Shown: positions 26,269 to 34,682 of the stretch, one piece after another
Layout of the letters: every line of letters begins with the position of its first letter
How positions within the stretch are numbered: position 1 is the first letter of the stretch
NCBI GenBank assembly: GCA_963543015.1
Contig: CAUTYZ010000005.1
Span: 61,116 to 125,115 of the forward strand
DNA from: Alloscardovia sp963543015
GTDB lineage: Bacteria; Actinomycetota; Actinomycetes; Actinomycetales; Bifidobacteriaceae
Reading direction: 5' to 3'
Length of the DNA stretch: 64,000 bases
Position numbers and translations under genes: made by a program
The notes under the pieces: generated by a model
What the model was told of the DNA's origin: nothing
The model's database searches: none
Seen by the model: the letters and a program-made list of their open reading frames with translations, nothing else

Positions 26269-27042
26269 TTAGTGCTTGAGAATCTTGGACAAGAAGTCCT
26301 TAGCACGATCTGTCTGAGGATTTTCAAAGAACTGTTCAGGTGTTCCTGCTTCGAGGATCTTTCCATCAGCCATGAATACGACATTGTCTGCAACCTGACG
26401 TGCGAAGCCCATTTCGTGGGTAACGCAAATCATGGTCATACCTTCATGTGCAAGCTCGGACATGGTATCGAGAACTTCGTTAACCATTTCTGGATCAAGT
26501 GCCGAGGTAGGCTCATCGAAAAGCATAACCTTTGGGTGCATAGCAAGTGCACGAGCAATTGCCACACGCTGCTGCTGTCCACCAGAGAGCTGAGAAGGCA
26601 TCTTCGCTGCCTGAGAGTCTACACCTACACGTGCAAGCAATTCCATAGCTTCATCTTCTGCATCGCGCTTAGACATATGGCGTACACGCATAGGAGCTAA
26701 TGTCACGTTCTGCAAAATAGTCTTGTTTGCAAAAAGATTGAACTGCTGGAACACCATTCCTACTTCTGCGCGAAGGTTTGCCAAATCGCGGCCTTCTGCT
26801 GGAAGCACTTCACCATCGATGCGGATAACGCCAGAATCGATAGTTTCCAAGCGGTTAATAGTGCGGCACATGGTTGACTTACCAGAACCGGAAGGTCCCA
26901 AGACGACCATTACTTCACCCTTGCCAACCTTAAGATTAATGTTCTTAAGCACGTGCAAGTCGCCATAATGCTTTTCTACATGGCTGAGTTCTACGAGAGG
27001 ATTTTCAATATCTTCTCCAACATGGACGCTTCGTGATGCCAT
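26269..27042 (-). CDS. gluA: Amino-acid ABC transporter ATP-binding protein, GluA-like
   Basis: Cytoplasmic ATPase, 257 residues, from ATG 27042. It is chosen because AAGGAGG sits five bases before it; a further ATG at 27057 would put that site inside the gene. Walker A is GPSGSGKST, the Q-loop MVFQQFNLF, the signature LSGGQQQRVAIARAL and Walker B VMLFDEPTSALD. All are intact. It is the first gene of gluABCD. Confidence 0.94.
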   Translation of the reverse strand: MASRSVHVGEDIENPLVELSHVEKHYGDLHVLKNINLKVGKGEVMVVLGPSGSGKSTMCRTINRLETIDSGVIRIDGEVLPAEGRDLANLRAEVGMVFQQFNLFANKTILQNVTLAPMRVRHMSKRDAEDEAMELLARVGVDSQAAKMPSQLSGGQQQRVAIARALAMHPKVMLFDEPTSALDPEMVNEVLDTMSELAHEGMTMICVTHEMGFARQVADNVVFMADGKILEAGTPEQFFENPQTDRAKDFLSKILKH

Positions 27043-27461
27043 AGGATCCTCCTTCATCTACTTCTCTATAATGTCAATACCATCAAATTATCGTCATTGT
27101 GGTCGTTTATATAGTCGTCGATACACTTGGTACAGTCGAAATTCTCAGGAACGAACGATACCTCAGCGATATCTATCAAAGCGATATCTATCCGAGTCAT
27201 CATATGCGTGCTGGAAAAACGCTACTATGTCAAGTCCGCGACCATTGCGCCACTCGTGTCGAGTAGCCTTAGTTTATATATCAGTTGTTAGTGAACTGTG
27301 AACTTATGTAACGAACATGTTTCGTACGTCTCTCGCGACACAAAATTCATGTGACTTTTATATGCTTATATGCTGTTATGCCGTATCGGAAAATCCGAGA
27401 TGAATTTTCTCTTCTGAATTTCTTGTCATGTCTTGTCGCGATTGCCGATGACAATAATATC
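27043..27461. promoter_or_regulatory. Divergent intergenic region between the amino-acid transporter and the SGNH hydrolase gene
   Basis: No credible coding region lies in these 419 bases. The 13-mer AGCGATATCTATC occurs twice in tandem (27165-27177 and 27180-27192), within 125-150 bases upstream of gluA. It could be a regulator site. Promoters for both flanking genes must be here but none stands out. Confidence 0.4.
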
Positions 27462-28316
27462 ATGTCTATTTCACGCTTACGTCCTGCGCAAAACTCATCG
27501 GATTCGGCTGTATCGTCATCCGCACCTTCATCTGTGACGCCACCGTTTCGCACTTCCTACGGTCCGATGACGAAGTTTCTCGCACGGATCGAGGGATTGT
27601 GGGCAAAGAATAATATCCATCTTGCTCAAGAACCTCGTGGCGATAGGCAGGGTGTGGTGACATTTATCGCTCACGACGATGCCGAAAATGATATTACTCC
27701 CCTTTTCCCAGCTATTTCCATGGCTATGATGGGTGATTCCCTAACAGTCGGTTGCGGCACAACTGACCAGAAAGATGGTTTTGCTCCGGCAATTGCCACG
27801 GAATTAAGCACATATTATGAGCGCGATGTACAGTGGGCAACTTTTGGGAAACTGGGTGCGACGATGCGACGAGTGCGTTACCGTCTGCTGCCTGAGCTTG
27901 CACAGTATGTTCAGAAAATGGGACATCCGCTCGATATCGTGTATATTTGCGCCGCGTCCAACGATGTGATGGCTCAGCGCGATCCAGCAGAATATGTAGA
28001 AGATTTGGCTGCAGTGCTCGATGATGTCAAGCCCTTCGCCCGACAAATTATCGTCCTCGGGCCAGCACAGTTCTACACGATTCCATCCTTAGGAAAGAAT
28101 CTTCATAAAGTCTTGTATGCGCATGAAGTCAAATTTATCCGCGCTACAAAGAACTTGTGCGACTCGAAAAACATCGAATATCTCGACATGACTCAGGCAG
28201 ATATTTCTGACGTGTTGGATCGTTTTTACGCATCGGATAATTTCCATCCGAATAAATTCGGTTATCAATTAATGGGACAGTACACCGCTGCTCATACACG
28301 TTTCGTACAGTCGTAA
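27462..28316 (+). CDS. SGNH/GDSL-type hydrolase
   Basis: Serine esterase-like protein, 284 residues from ATG 27462. The nucleophile block is 'MMGDSLTVGCGT' (Ser at about 92), the oxyanion Asn is in 'ICAASNDVM' and the catalytic Asp-His pair in 'DNFHPNKFGY'. All four SGNH blocks are therefore present. There is no signal peptide or membrane span, and the first 35 residues are Ser/Pro-rich. The frame continues upstream to 27351 but that part is AT-rich and lacks a ribosome site. The substrate is unknown; lysophospholipase or carbohydrate esterase activity is possible. Confidence 0.82.
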   Translation: MSISRLRPAQNSSDSAVSSSAPSSVTPPFRTSYGPMTKFLARIEGLWAKNNIHLAQEPRGDRQGVVTFIAHDDAENDITPLFPAISMAMMGDSLTVGCGTTDQKDGFAPAIATELSTYYERDVQWATFGKLGATMRRVRYRLLPELAQYVQKMGHPLDIVYICAASNDVMAQRDPAEYVEDLAAVLDDVKPFARQIIVLGPAQFYTIPSLGKNLHKVLYAHEVKFIRATKNLCDSKNIEYLDMTQADISDVLDRFYASDNFHPNKFGYQLMGQYTAAHTRFVQS

Positions 28317-28342
28317 ATCACGCGGTCATATCTTATATAATT

Positions 28343-28372
28343 CAGGGGCTAGCACACTCATGCTAGCCCCTG
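28343..28372. terminator. Bidirectional terminator between the SGNH hydrolase and msrAB
   Basis: A perfect 12-base stem, CAGGGGCTAGCA (28343-28354) with TGCTAGCCCCTG (28361-28372), and a six-base loop. It lies between two convergent genes and has T/A-rich flanks on both sides. Confidence 0.8.
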
Positions 28373-28406
28373 CGTTTATTGCGTTTATTTTATGTAGTCA
28401 GTTTTA

Positions 28407-29396
28407 CTACTCGTTCTCAGAATTTTCTGCAGAATCGCCCAATACCAGCGGAATCAGCTCGGCATAACCTTGCTCTTCCATCTTTTCCAATGGAACGAAT
28501 TCGAGCGAAGCGGAATTCATGCAGTACCGTAATCCACCCATCTCCTGCGGACCATCAGTGAAAACATGTCCCAAGTGGATTCCACTGTCCTTTGCGCGAA
28601 CTTCCATACGAGGACGTCCATACAGCGAGTAATCCATGATTTCAACGAGATCGTCATCATGAATTGGCTTGCTAAAAGATGGCCAACCGCACCCTGCATC
28701 AAACTTTGTGAATGATACAAAAAGTGGCTTTCGACTGACGATATCCACATAAATTCCTGGTTCGAACTTCTTATCATATGGATTTGCAAAAGGACGTTCA
28801 GTATCCGCATTCTGGGTAACCTGATAACTCAAATTACTCAATTCCCAGATACGCTCGATGTACTTTTGGCGCTGAGGAACGTTCAGCATAGCCTGCACAG
28901 AAATATGGCAGTATCCTTCTGGATTCTTGACAAGATAATCCTGATGGTAATCTTCAGCAGCATAGAAATTCTCCAAAGGAGCAATTTCCACAGCGCAGTC
29001 ACGCTGTTCGCGCTTTTCAAGCTGACGGATAGCCGTTTCGAAAACTTCTTTCTGAATTTTCTGCTCACCCTCACTACCCGACAGATACAATCCCGTACGA
29101 TACTGACGACCGACATCATTACCTTGACGGTCAGTACTCCACGGATCAATGGCATCTAAGAAAAGCAAGGTCAATACGCGCAACGAGACAATCTGAGGAT
29201 CATACGTAATTTCTACTGCCTCTACAGCATCCGTATCACCCGTACACACTTGCTGATACGAAGGATTGTCGACATGCGAATTCGCATAGCCTACTCGCAT
29301 GGATACCACTCCCGCTACACGACGGAAGTACTCTTCCATACCCCAAAAACATCCACCTGCCAGATAAACAACATTGTTTGAATCGTTTTTACTCAT
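28407..29396 (-). CDS. msrAB: Peptide methionine sulfoxide reductase, MsrA-MsrB fusion
   Basis: Repairs both stereoisomers of oxidised methionine; 329 residues. The MsrA domain comes first, with GGCFWG at residues 14-19 (catalytic Cys16). The MsrB domain follows, with 'GCGWPSF', 'HLGHVFTDGP' and the catalytic Cys in 'RYCMNSASLEF'. The CxxC zinc ligands of many MsrBs are absent ('VDIVSRKPLF'), as in zinc-free forms. The start at ATG 29396 is set by homology. On the minus strand TATACT lies seven bases before it, so the message may be leaderless. It is divergent from the thiamine-pyrophosphokinase-like gene with 22 bases between starts. Confidence 0.93.
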   Translation of the reverse strand: MSKNDSNNVVYLAGGCFWGMEEYFRRVAGVVSMRVGYANSHVDNPSYQQVCTGDTDAVEAVEITYDPQIVSLRVLTLLFLDAIDPWSTDRQGNDVGRQYRTGLYLSGSEGEQKIQKEVFETAIRQLEKREQRDCAVEIAPLENFYAAEDYHQDYLVKNPEGYCHISVQAMLNVPQRQKYIERIWELSNLSYQVTQNADTERPFANPYDKKFEPGIYVDIVSRKPLFVSFTKFDAGCGWPSFSKPIHDDDLVEIMDYSLYGRPRMEVRAKDSGIHLGHVFTDGPQEMGGLRYCMNSASLEFVPLEKMEEQGYAELIPLVLGDSAENSENE

Positions 29397-29418
29397 GCAG
29401 ACCAGTATATTAGAAAGC

Positions 29419-30438
29419 ATGATAAAAAACAGTAGCGATGACACATTTTCTCGTTCAGCATTAACGACGGATGAATCGGGACGTGTAGTGCAGGCAAATG
29501 CACAGACAGATGGGGCGGTTCAGGGAGCATTCCCAGCTGCATCTACAGCTGTGTCTTCCGCTGCATCTTCCCCAGTGAAGCCTCGCGCTTCCAAGGGTTC
29601 ATCCCGCCGTGCTATTATCTTTGGCGCTGGTCAGTACTACGATGAAATGCCTTTTATTACTGCTGATTCCTATGTCATCGCTGCCGACGGAGGCTATGAT
29701 CACGTCGTGTCGTTAGGAATTACCCCACACGCGTTCATCGGCGATAAGGATTCCCTGCTCGAAGATTTGCCAGAAGATTCCGCTACGCGCATTATCGAAT
29801 TGCCTTCAGAAAAGGATGATTCCGACCTGATGGCAGCCGTTCGCTATGCGTGGGAATTGGGCGTACGCGAATTTGAATTTTACGGTGTTTCCGGAGGACG
29901 TGTCGATCATAGTTTCGCCAATATTCAGGTTGCAGCGAAAATTGCAAGTTATGGCGGTGTCGCTTTTATGCATGCTGACCATACCATTATTACTGTTATC
30001 GCTAATTCTGTTCTGAAATTCCCTAGCGGATATGTTTCCAGCAAACGCCCTATCTCAATTTTTGCATATTCGTCCGTTTGTGAGCATGTCAGCATTCAGG
30101 GGCTCAAATACTGTGTCGACGATATTTCTATGAGCAATATCGAACCATTGGGATTGAGCAATGAATTTTTGCCGGATACTCCTGCAATTATCGCGGTCGA
30201 CGGTGGAGCGTTAATTGTCATGTACCCAAGTGAGGCTCCTACCCCACGCATCACGTCATATGTCGAACAGTCCGATAATTTTGGAACAATTTCCCTCGAA
30301 AAATCTGACTTCCTTCATAATGCGGACCGCAGCGCCAACGTATCCACAGATACTGAACTTTCGTCATCGAGCGTAGACCGTATCCACACCGTTCAGCAAG
30401 GAGCTGCTCGGCGCGGACGTCATGCTCAGCACAATTAG
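29419..30438 (+). CDS. Thiamine pyrophosphokinase-like protein
   Basis: Would transfer pyrophosphate from ATP to thiamine; 339 residues against about 210-230 in the family. The catalytic domain is at about residues 70-275: 'AADGGYDHVVSLGITPHAFIG', 'DKDSL', 'EKDDSDLMAAVRYA' and 'GVSGGRVDHSFANIQ'. These carry the usual Asp residues. A Ser/Ala-rich N-terminus of about 65 residues and a Ser/Asp-rich C-terminal tail of about 60 are extra. No other thiamine gene is nearby and no TPP riboswitch was recognised. Confidence 0.85.
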   Translation: MIKNSSDDTFSRSALTTDESGRVVQANAQTDGAVQGAFPAASTAVSSAASSPVKPRASKGSSRRAIIFGAGQYYDEMPFITADSYVIAADGGYDHVVSLGITPHAFIGDKDSLLEDLPEDSATRIIELPSEKDDSDLMAAVRYAWELGVREFEFYGVSGGRVDHSFANIQVAAKIASYGGVAFMHADHTIITVIANSVLKFPSGYVSSKRPISIFAYSSVCEHVSIQGLKYCVDDISMSNIEPLGLSNEFLPDTPAIIAVDGGALIVMYPSEAPTPRITSYVEQSDNFGTISLEKSDFLHNADRSANVSTDTELSSSSVDRIHTVQQGAARRGRHAQHN

Positions 30439-30492
30439 CTCTTCACAATTAACGATGGTTGCTCTCTGAGAAGCACTATACGTGACTTCTCA

Positions 30493-30662
30493 TGCGCAAT
30501 TGTGCGCAAAATTGGAGATACAACTTCAGCTGACAGTTAAAATCCTTGAGAAATTTGCGCAAACACGACATTTTCTTGCGAAAAATAGTCGTGTCGGTAC
30601 ACACTGCACATTACACTAAGAGGCATTGGCATCACGCCTCTACTGTGACTCAATACTGGTCA
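30493..30662 (+). promoter_or_regulatory. gap leader/promoter region with several inverted repeats
   Basis: TGCGCA-ATTG-TGCGCA at 30493-30508 and TTTGCGCAAA at about 30553-30562 share a GCGCA core. A long hairpin follows (ACACGAC 30563-30569 with GTCGTGT 30588-30594, the stem extended inside by ATTTTC/GAAAAT). Two smaller stems lie at 30619-30641 and 30645-30662. The first could end the preceding gene; the later ones would lie in the gap 5' leader. Confidence 0.5.
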
Positions 30663-30688
30663 CGGAACACTGTATAAGGAAGTATTAA

Positions 30689-31744
30689 ATGACAGTAAAG
30701 ATTGGTATCAACGGTTTCGGTCGTATCGGTCGTCTTGCTTTCCGCCGTATCCTCGAGCTTCAGAATCGTGGCGGCGCAGCTGGTGACATCGAAGTTGCAG
30801 CAATCAACGATTTGACCACCCCATCCATGCTCGCTTACTTGCTCAAGTACGACAGCAGCCAGGGTCCTTTCAAGCATGATGACGGCACTGCATATGAGAT
30901 TTCCTCTACTGACACTGCACTCGTTGTAGATGGCAAGGAATATCCAGTATACGCAGAGCGCGATGCAAAGGATATCCCATGGGTAAAGAATGACGGCGTT
31001 GAGTTCGTTCTCGAGTGCACTGGTTTCTACACCTCCGCAGAGAAGTCTCAGGCTCACCTCGATGCAGGCGCAAAGAAGGTTCTCATCTCTGCACCAGCTA
31101 AGGATGACACAACTCCTACCGTTGTTTATGGTGTAAACCACGACATCCTCACCCCAGAAGATGCAATCGTATCTGCAGGTTCCTGCACCACAAACTCCAT
31201 GGCTGCTATGGTTAAGCTTCTCGATGAGAAGTGGGGCATTGAAGTTGGCTTCATGACCACCATCCACGCTTACACTGGTACCCAGATGATTCTTGATGGA
31301 CCACGCAACAAGTCCGGTCGTAACAACCGTGCTGCTGCTGTAAACACCATCCCTCACAGCACTGGTGCAGCAAAGGCTATTGGTAAGGTTGTTCCATCTG
31401 TTGATGGCAAACTCCAGGGTCACGCACAGCGCGTACAGGTTCCAGATGGATCTATCACCGAGCTCACCACTCAGCTTCGTGAGAAGGTAACCGCTGACGA
31501 AATCAACGCAGCATTCAAGGAAGCTTTCGAAGGTTGCGAGTACTACGGCTACAACGGTGACGGTATCGTATCTTCCGATATCATCGGCGACACCCACGGT
31601 GGCGTTTTCGATCCAACCCAGACCGTAGTAAATACTGCAGGCGACAAGCAGCTCGTACAGACCGTTGCATTCTATGACAACGAGTACGGCTTCACCTGCA
31701 ACATGATTCGTACTCTCCTCTACTTCGCAGAGATCAGCGAGTAA
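30689..31744 (+). CDS. gap: Glyceraldehyde-3-phosphate dehydrogenase, type I
   Basis: Oxidises and phosphorylates glyceraldehyde-3-phosphate with NAD, here as the lower part of the bifid shunt; 351 residues. The NAD site is 'IGINGFGRIGRLAFRR' (about 5-20). The active-site Cys is at about 166 in 'SAGSCTTNSMAAM', and 'NEYGFTCNM' is near the end. Codon use is much more biased than in most neighbours, as expected for a highly expressed gene. AAGGAAG precedes the ATG. Monocistronic, with its own terminator. Confidence 0.97.
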   Translation: MTVKIGINGFGRIGRLAFRRILELQNRGGAAGDIEVAAINDLTTPSMLAYLLKYDSSQGPFKHDDGTAYEISSTDTALVVDGKEYPVYAERDAKDIPWVKNDGVEFVLECTGFYTSAEKSQAHLDAGAKKVLISAPAKDDTTPTVVYGVNHDILTPEDAIVSAGSCTTNSMAAMVKLLDEKWGIEVGFMTTIHAYTGTQMILDGPRNKSGRNNRAAAVNTIPHSTGAAKAIGKVVPSVDGKLQGHAQRVQVPDGSITELTTQLREKVTADEINAAFKEAFEGCEYYGYNGDGIVSSDIIGDTHGGVFDPTQTVVNTAGDKQLVQTVAFYDNEYGFTCNMIRTLLYFAEISE

Positions 31745-31798
31745 GAAGACGAATGAGACTACTCGGATAATTACTAATTTCGAGTAAAGTCGTATAAG

Positions 31799-31836
31799 AA
31801 TTCCCGTGGGAAGATAAACTTCTTCTCACGGGAATT
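31799..31836 (+). terminator. Terminator of gap
   Basis: AATTCCCGTG (31799-31808) pairs with CACGGGAATT (31827-31836), and the loop has a further GGAAG/CTTCT stem. The 3' side runs into TTTTGT. Confidence 0.85.
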
Positions 31837-31956
31837 TTGTATGCAGAGCACTTTTTCCAAGTGACTCCACATATCTCCACTTATTCCTCACCATGTCGAG
31901 TGGAGCGTAGAGTATTATCTTTATGGCGAGATGAATACGGCATCATTTCACTATCT

Positions 31957-31968
31957 ACAACCGTTTGA
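31957..31968 (+). promoter_or_regulatory. Possible operator in front of the sucrose regulator gene
   Basis: ACAACCGTTTGA matches 11 of 12 positions of the TCAAnCGnTTGA pattern seen twice upstream of cscB. It lies 28 bases before the regulator's ATG, so it would fit autoregulation. Confidence 0.45.
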
Positions 31969-31996
31969 CTATCTGTTATGCGCACTGGAGGCATAC

Positions 31997-33070
31997 ATGA
32001 CTACGATGAAAGAAATTTCTGAAATCGCTGGAGTCTCCGTATCAACAGTTTCGCTTGTACTGAATAATCGTGATTCAGGTCGCGTAAAAGCCGATATCGC
32101 AGAAAAGATTCGTAAAGTTGCACGAGATTTGGGATACGCACCTAATCAAGTAGCGCGTAGCTTGCGTACAAGCCGTACTCACATTCTCGGTTTCCTGAGC
32201 AACGAAGTAGCTACTACCCCATATGCTGGCGCGATGATTCAAGGAGCTCAAGACGCCGCGAGTGCATATGGTTACGTCATTATCACCGTCACCACAGATC
32301 ACAGTAATAATGCTGATGCAGAAATTCGAACTCTTGAACGCTATGGCGTGGATGGATTTTTCGTAGCAGCCATGTCCAACCGTCACATGGATGTGTCACC
32401 ACTTCTTAAGCAGTATCCTACCGTTCTCGTCAACGCTACAGAGAAGGTCAACTCTGCTCTAGGACCTTCTGACATCACTCGTCATACTGGCATTGCTCCA
32501 GACGAATACTCTATCGGATATGATGCGACCCGACGTCTTCTCGATGCAGGATGCACACGTATTGCCTATGTTGGATGCAGTGAACCAATGCTTGCTGAAG
32601 GTCTGCGCTATGAAGGGTACGTATCTGCCCTTCGAGAAGCTGGTATTACTCTCGACCCACAGCTGTGTGTACGTGTGGGAAATAATGGTCCAGCATTGCG
32701 CTCTGTCTATGACATGATGAGCTCCCAGAAGCCTGATGGAGTATTTTGCTTTAACGATGCTCGAGCATGGTATGTGTATGAGTCAGCTGCTCGTTTAGGT
32801 TTACGCATTGGTAAGGATATCAGTGTCATAGGCGTCGATAACCACCGTGTTTTTGCAGAAACACTTGATCCTCAACTGACCACCATTGAACTTCCCCACT
32901 ATGAAATGGGATATTGGGCTGCTTGCAAACTCATTGCTCAGCTGGAGGGCAAAACCAAAGAAGATTTCGCGCTCCCTCAGACAACGGCTGCTCTACCTTC
33001 TGTGAGTCTGAACGATGATGTTTTTATCACATGCACTCTCATTGAAAAAGAGTCTATCGTCCAGTCATAA
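31997..33070 (+). CDS. LacI-family regulator of sucrose utilisation (CscR-like)
   Basis: Repressor, 357 residues from ATG 31997, with GGAGG upstream. The helix-turn-helix 'TMKEISEIAGVSVSTVSLVL' covers about residues 3-22, the hinge helix lies near 'YAPNQVARSLRTSRT', and the effector-binding domain follows. A longer open frame to 31931 would cross the candidate operator and is not used. The gene is followed on the same strand by cscB- and cscA-type genes, so sucrose or fructose is the likely inducer. Confidence 0.87.
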   Translation: MTTMKEISEIAGVSVSTVSLVLNNRDSGRVKADIAEKIRKVARDLGYAPNQVARSLRTSRTHILGFLSNEVATTPYAGAMIQGAQDAASAYGYVIITVTTDHSNNADAEIRTLERYGVDGFFVAAMSNRHMDVSPLLKQYPTVLVNATEKVNSALGPSDITRHTGIAPDEYSIGYDATRRLLDAGCTRIAYVGCSEPMLAEGLRYEGYVSALREAGITLDPQLCVRVGNNGPALRSVYDMMSSQKPDGVFCFNDARAWYVYESAARLGLRIGKDISVIGVDNHRVFAETLDPQLTTIELPHYEMGYWAACKLIAQLEGKTKEDFALPQTTAALPSVSLNDDVFITCTLIEKESIVQS

Positions 33071-33120
33071 TCTCATCTGAAATCTACTATTCACGCGAAT
33101 ACAACGCACAACACGCATTA

Positions 33121-33150
33121 CGTCAATCGTTTGACATCAAACGATTGACG
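33121..33150 (+). promoter_or_regulatory. Double LacI-type operator in front of cscB
   Basis: A perfect inverted repeat with 14-base arms and a CA centre. Each arm holds a complete TCAAnCGnTTGA operator: TCAATCGTTTGA (33123-33134) and TCAAACGATTGA (33137-33148), 14 bases apart. It lies about 145 bases before the cscB start and just after the regulator gene. It could also act as a terminator for the regulator (TGTTATTTTA follows), but the two-base centre makes a poor loop. Confidence 0.65.
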
Positions 33151-33292
33151 TGTTATTTTATTACCTAGTAACAGTCCGCGAACATCGGCTCTACTGATAC
33201 AGCACAGTCCGCTATATCTCCACGAACACAGAAGTTCCCTACTACTACTACTACTACAGAGAAAGACTCCATTTACGAGAATCGAGCTGTCA

Positions 33293-34609
33293 ATGTTGCA
33301 GAAAAGTTTCCAAGTGTGGAAAAACCCATCCTATCTCCAAAGTTCCTTCGGCATTTTTATGTTCTTCTGCTCGTGGGGCATTTGGTGGTCGTTCTTCCAG
33401 CGCTGGCTGAACACAATTGGTCTCAACGGTGCTGAAGTCGGCCAGATTTACTCCATCAATTCGCTGGCTACATTAATTATCATGTTTGCGTACGGTACTA
33501 TCCAAGATCAGCTGGGTATCAAGCGTCATCTCGCAATCGCTATCTCTGCCATTGCTGCTCTGATTGGACCATTCGTACAATTCATCTATTACCCAATGAT
33601 TAACGCAGGTGGTACGACTCGTTTCTTGGGTGCGTTGATTGGATCAGTTGTTCTTTCTGCTGGATTTATGGCAGGATGCTCACTGTTTGAAGCTCTTACT
33701 GAACGTTACTCTCGCAAGTTCAATTTTGAATATGGTCAGTCCCGCGCATGGGGATCATTCGGCTACGCACTCGTTGCTCTTGCAGCAGGTCATATCTTCA
33801 ATGTCAATCCATTGATTAATTTCTGGATTGGCTCCGCCTTCGGTGTTATCATGCTGGGTATTTACGCTTTCTGGATTCCAACAGAGCAAAAGGACGAACT
33901 CAAGAAGGAAGCAGATCCAGATGCAGAACCAACTAATCCATCTCTTAAGGAGATGATTTCCGTACTGGGAATGCCTACCTTGTGGTTGCTCATTGTTTTC
34001 ATGCTCTTGACCAACACGTTCTACACAGTGTTTGATCAGCAGATGTTCCCTACGTATTACACCAGCTTGTTCCCAACTGCAGAAATTGGAAACAATACAT
34101 ACTCCACACTGAATGGTATTCAGGTATTCCTTGAGTCTGCAATGATGGGTGTCGTCCCACTCATTATGCGCAAGATTGGTGTACGCAATTCTCTTCTTTT
34201 GGGTGCATTCATTATGTTTGCTCGTATCGGATTGTGCGGTGTCTTCCATGATCCAGTCATGGTCTCCATTGTCAAGCTCTTCCACTCTATCGAAGTTCCA
34301 TTGTTCATCTTGCCTGTATTCCGCTACTTCACCCTCCACTTCGATACAAAGCTTTCTGCAACTTTGTACATGGTTGGATTCCAAATCGCTTCACAGGTTG
34401 GACAGGTTATCTTCTCCACACCATTGGGCGCTTTGCATGATCGTCTCGGCGACCGTACCACGTTCTTTACTATTTCGGCAATTGTTTTCGTCGCGCTTGT
34501 GTACGGATTCTTCATCATCAAGAAGGATGACCAAGAAGTGGGTGGAGATCCATTCTTCACTGATAAGCAGCTGAAGGCAATGAAGGCTGCGGAGCCAATC
34601 GCAGAGTAA
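33293..34609 (+). CDS. cscB: Sucrose/oligosaccharide:H+ symporter, CscB/LacY family (MFS)
   Basis: Twelve-span transporter of the oligosaccharide:H+ symporter family; 438 residues. The N-terminus 'SYLQSSFGIFMFFCSWGIWW' and the block 'EALTERYSRKFNFEYGQSRAWGS' (shown in part) match LacY/CscB, and the Arg/Glu-rich loop between spans 4 and 5 is present. It would import sucrose with protons. It lies between the regulator and the GH32 gene. An (ACT)5 microsatellite is found at 33241-33255 in its leader. The ribosome site is weak. Confidence 0.9.
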   Translation: MLQKSFQVWKNPSYLQSSFGIFMFFCSWGIWWSFFQRWLNTIGLNGAEVGQIYSINSLATLIIMFAYGTIQDQLGIKRHLAIAISAIAALIGPFVQFIYYPMINAGGTTRFLGALIGSVVLSAGFMAGCSLFEALTERYSRKFNFEYGQSRAWGSFGYALVALAAGHIFNVNPLINFWIGSAFGVIMLGIYAFWIPTEQKDELKKEADPDAEPTNPSLKEMISVLGMPTLWLLIVFMLLTNTFYTVFDQQMFPTYYTSLFPTAEIGNNTYSTLNGIQVFLESAMMGVVPLIMRKIGVRNSLLLGAFIMFARIGLCGVFHDPVMVSIVKLFHSIEVPLFILPVFRYFTLHFDTKLSATLYMVGFQIASQVGQVIFSTPLGALHDRLGDRTTFFTISAIVFVALVYGFFIIKKDDQEVGGDPFFTDKQLKAMKAAEPIAE

Positions 34610-34682
34610 ATTCACTATCCATTCGATACGAAATTTACGATAAAATAACAGTATCCATCTCATACACAGAGTGAGGTTCATC

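Noticed and set aside
25366..26700. A 444-codon open frame on the plus strand across gluA, gluB and gluC
   Set aside because: It crosses three real genes antisense, has no ribosome site and no recognisable motif. Codon bias of the true genes explains the lack of stops.
30650..31597. A 315-codon antisense frame over gap
   Set aside because: gap has strong codon bias, which keeps this frame free of stops. Nothing in its product supports translation.
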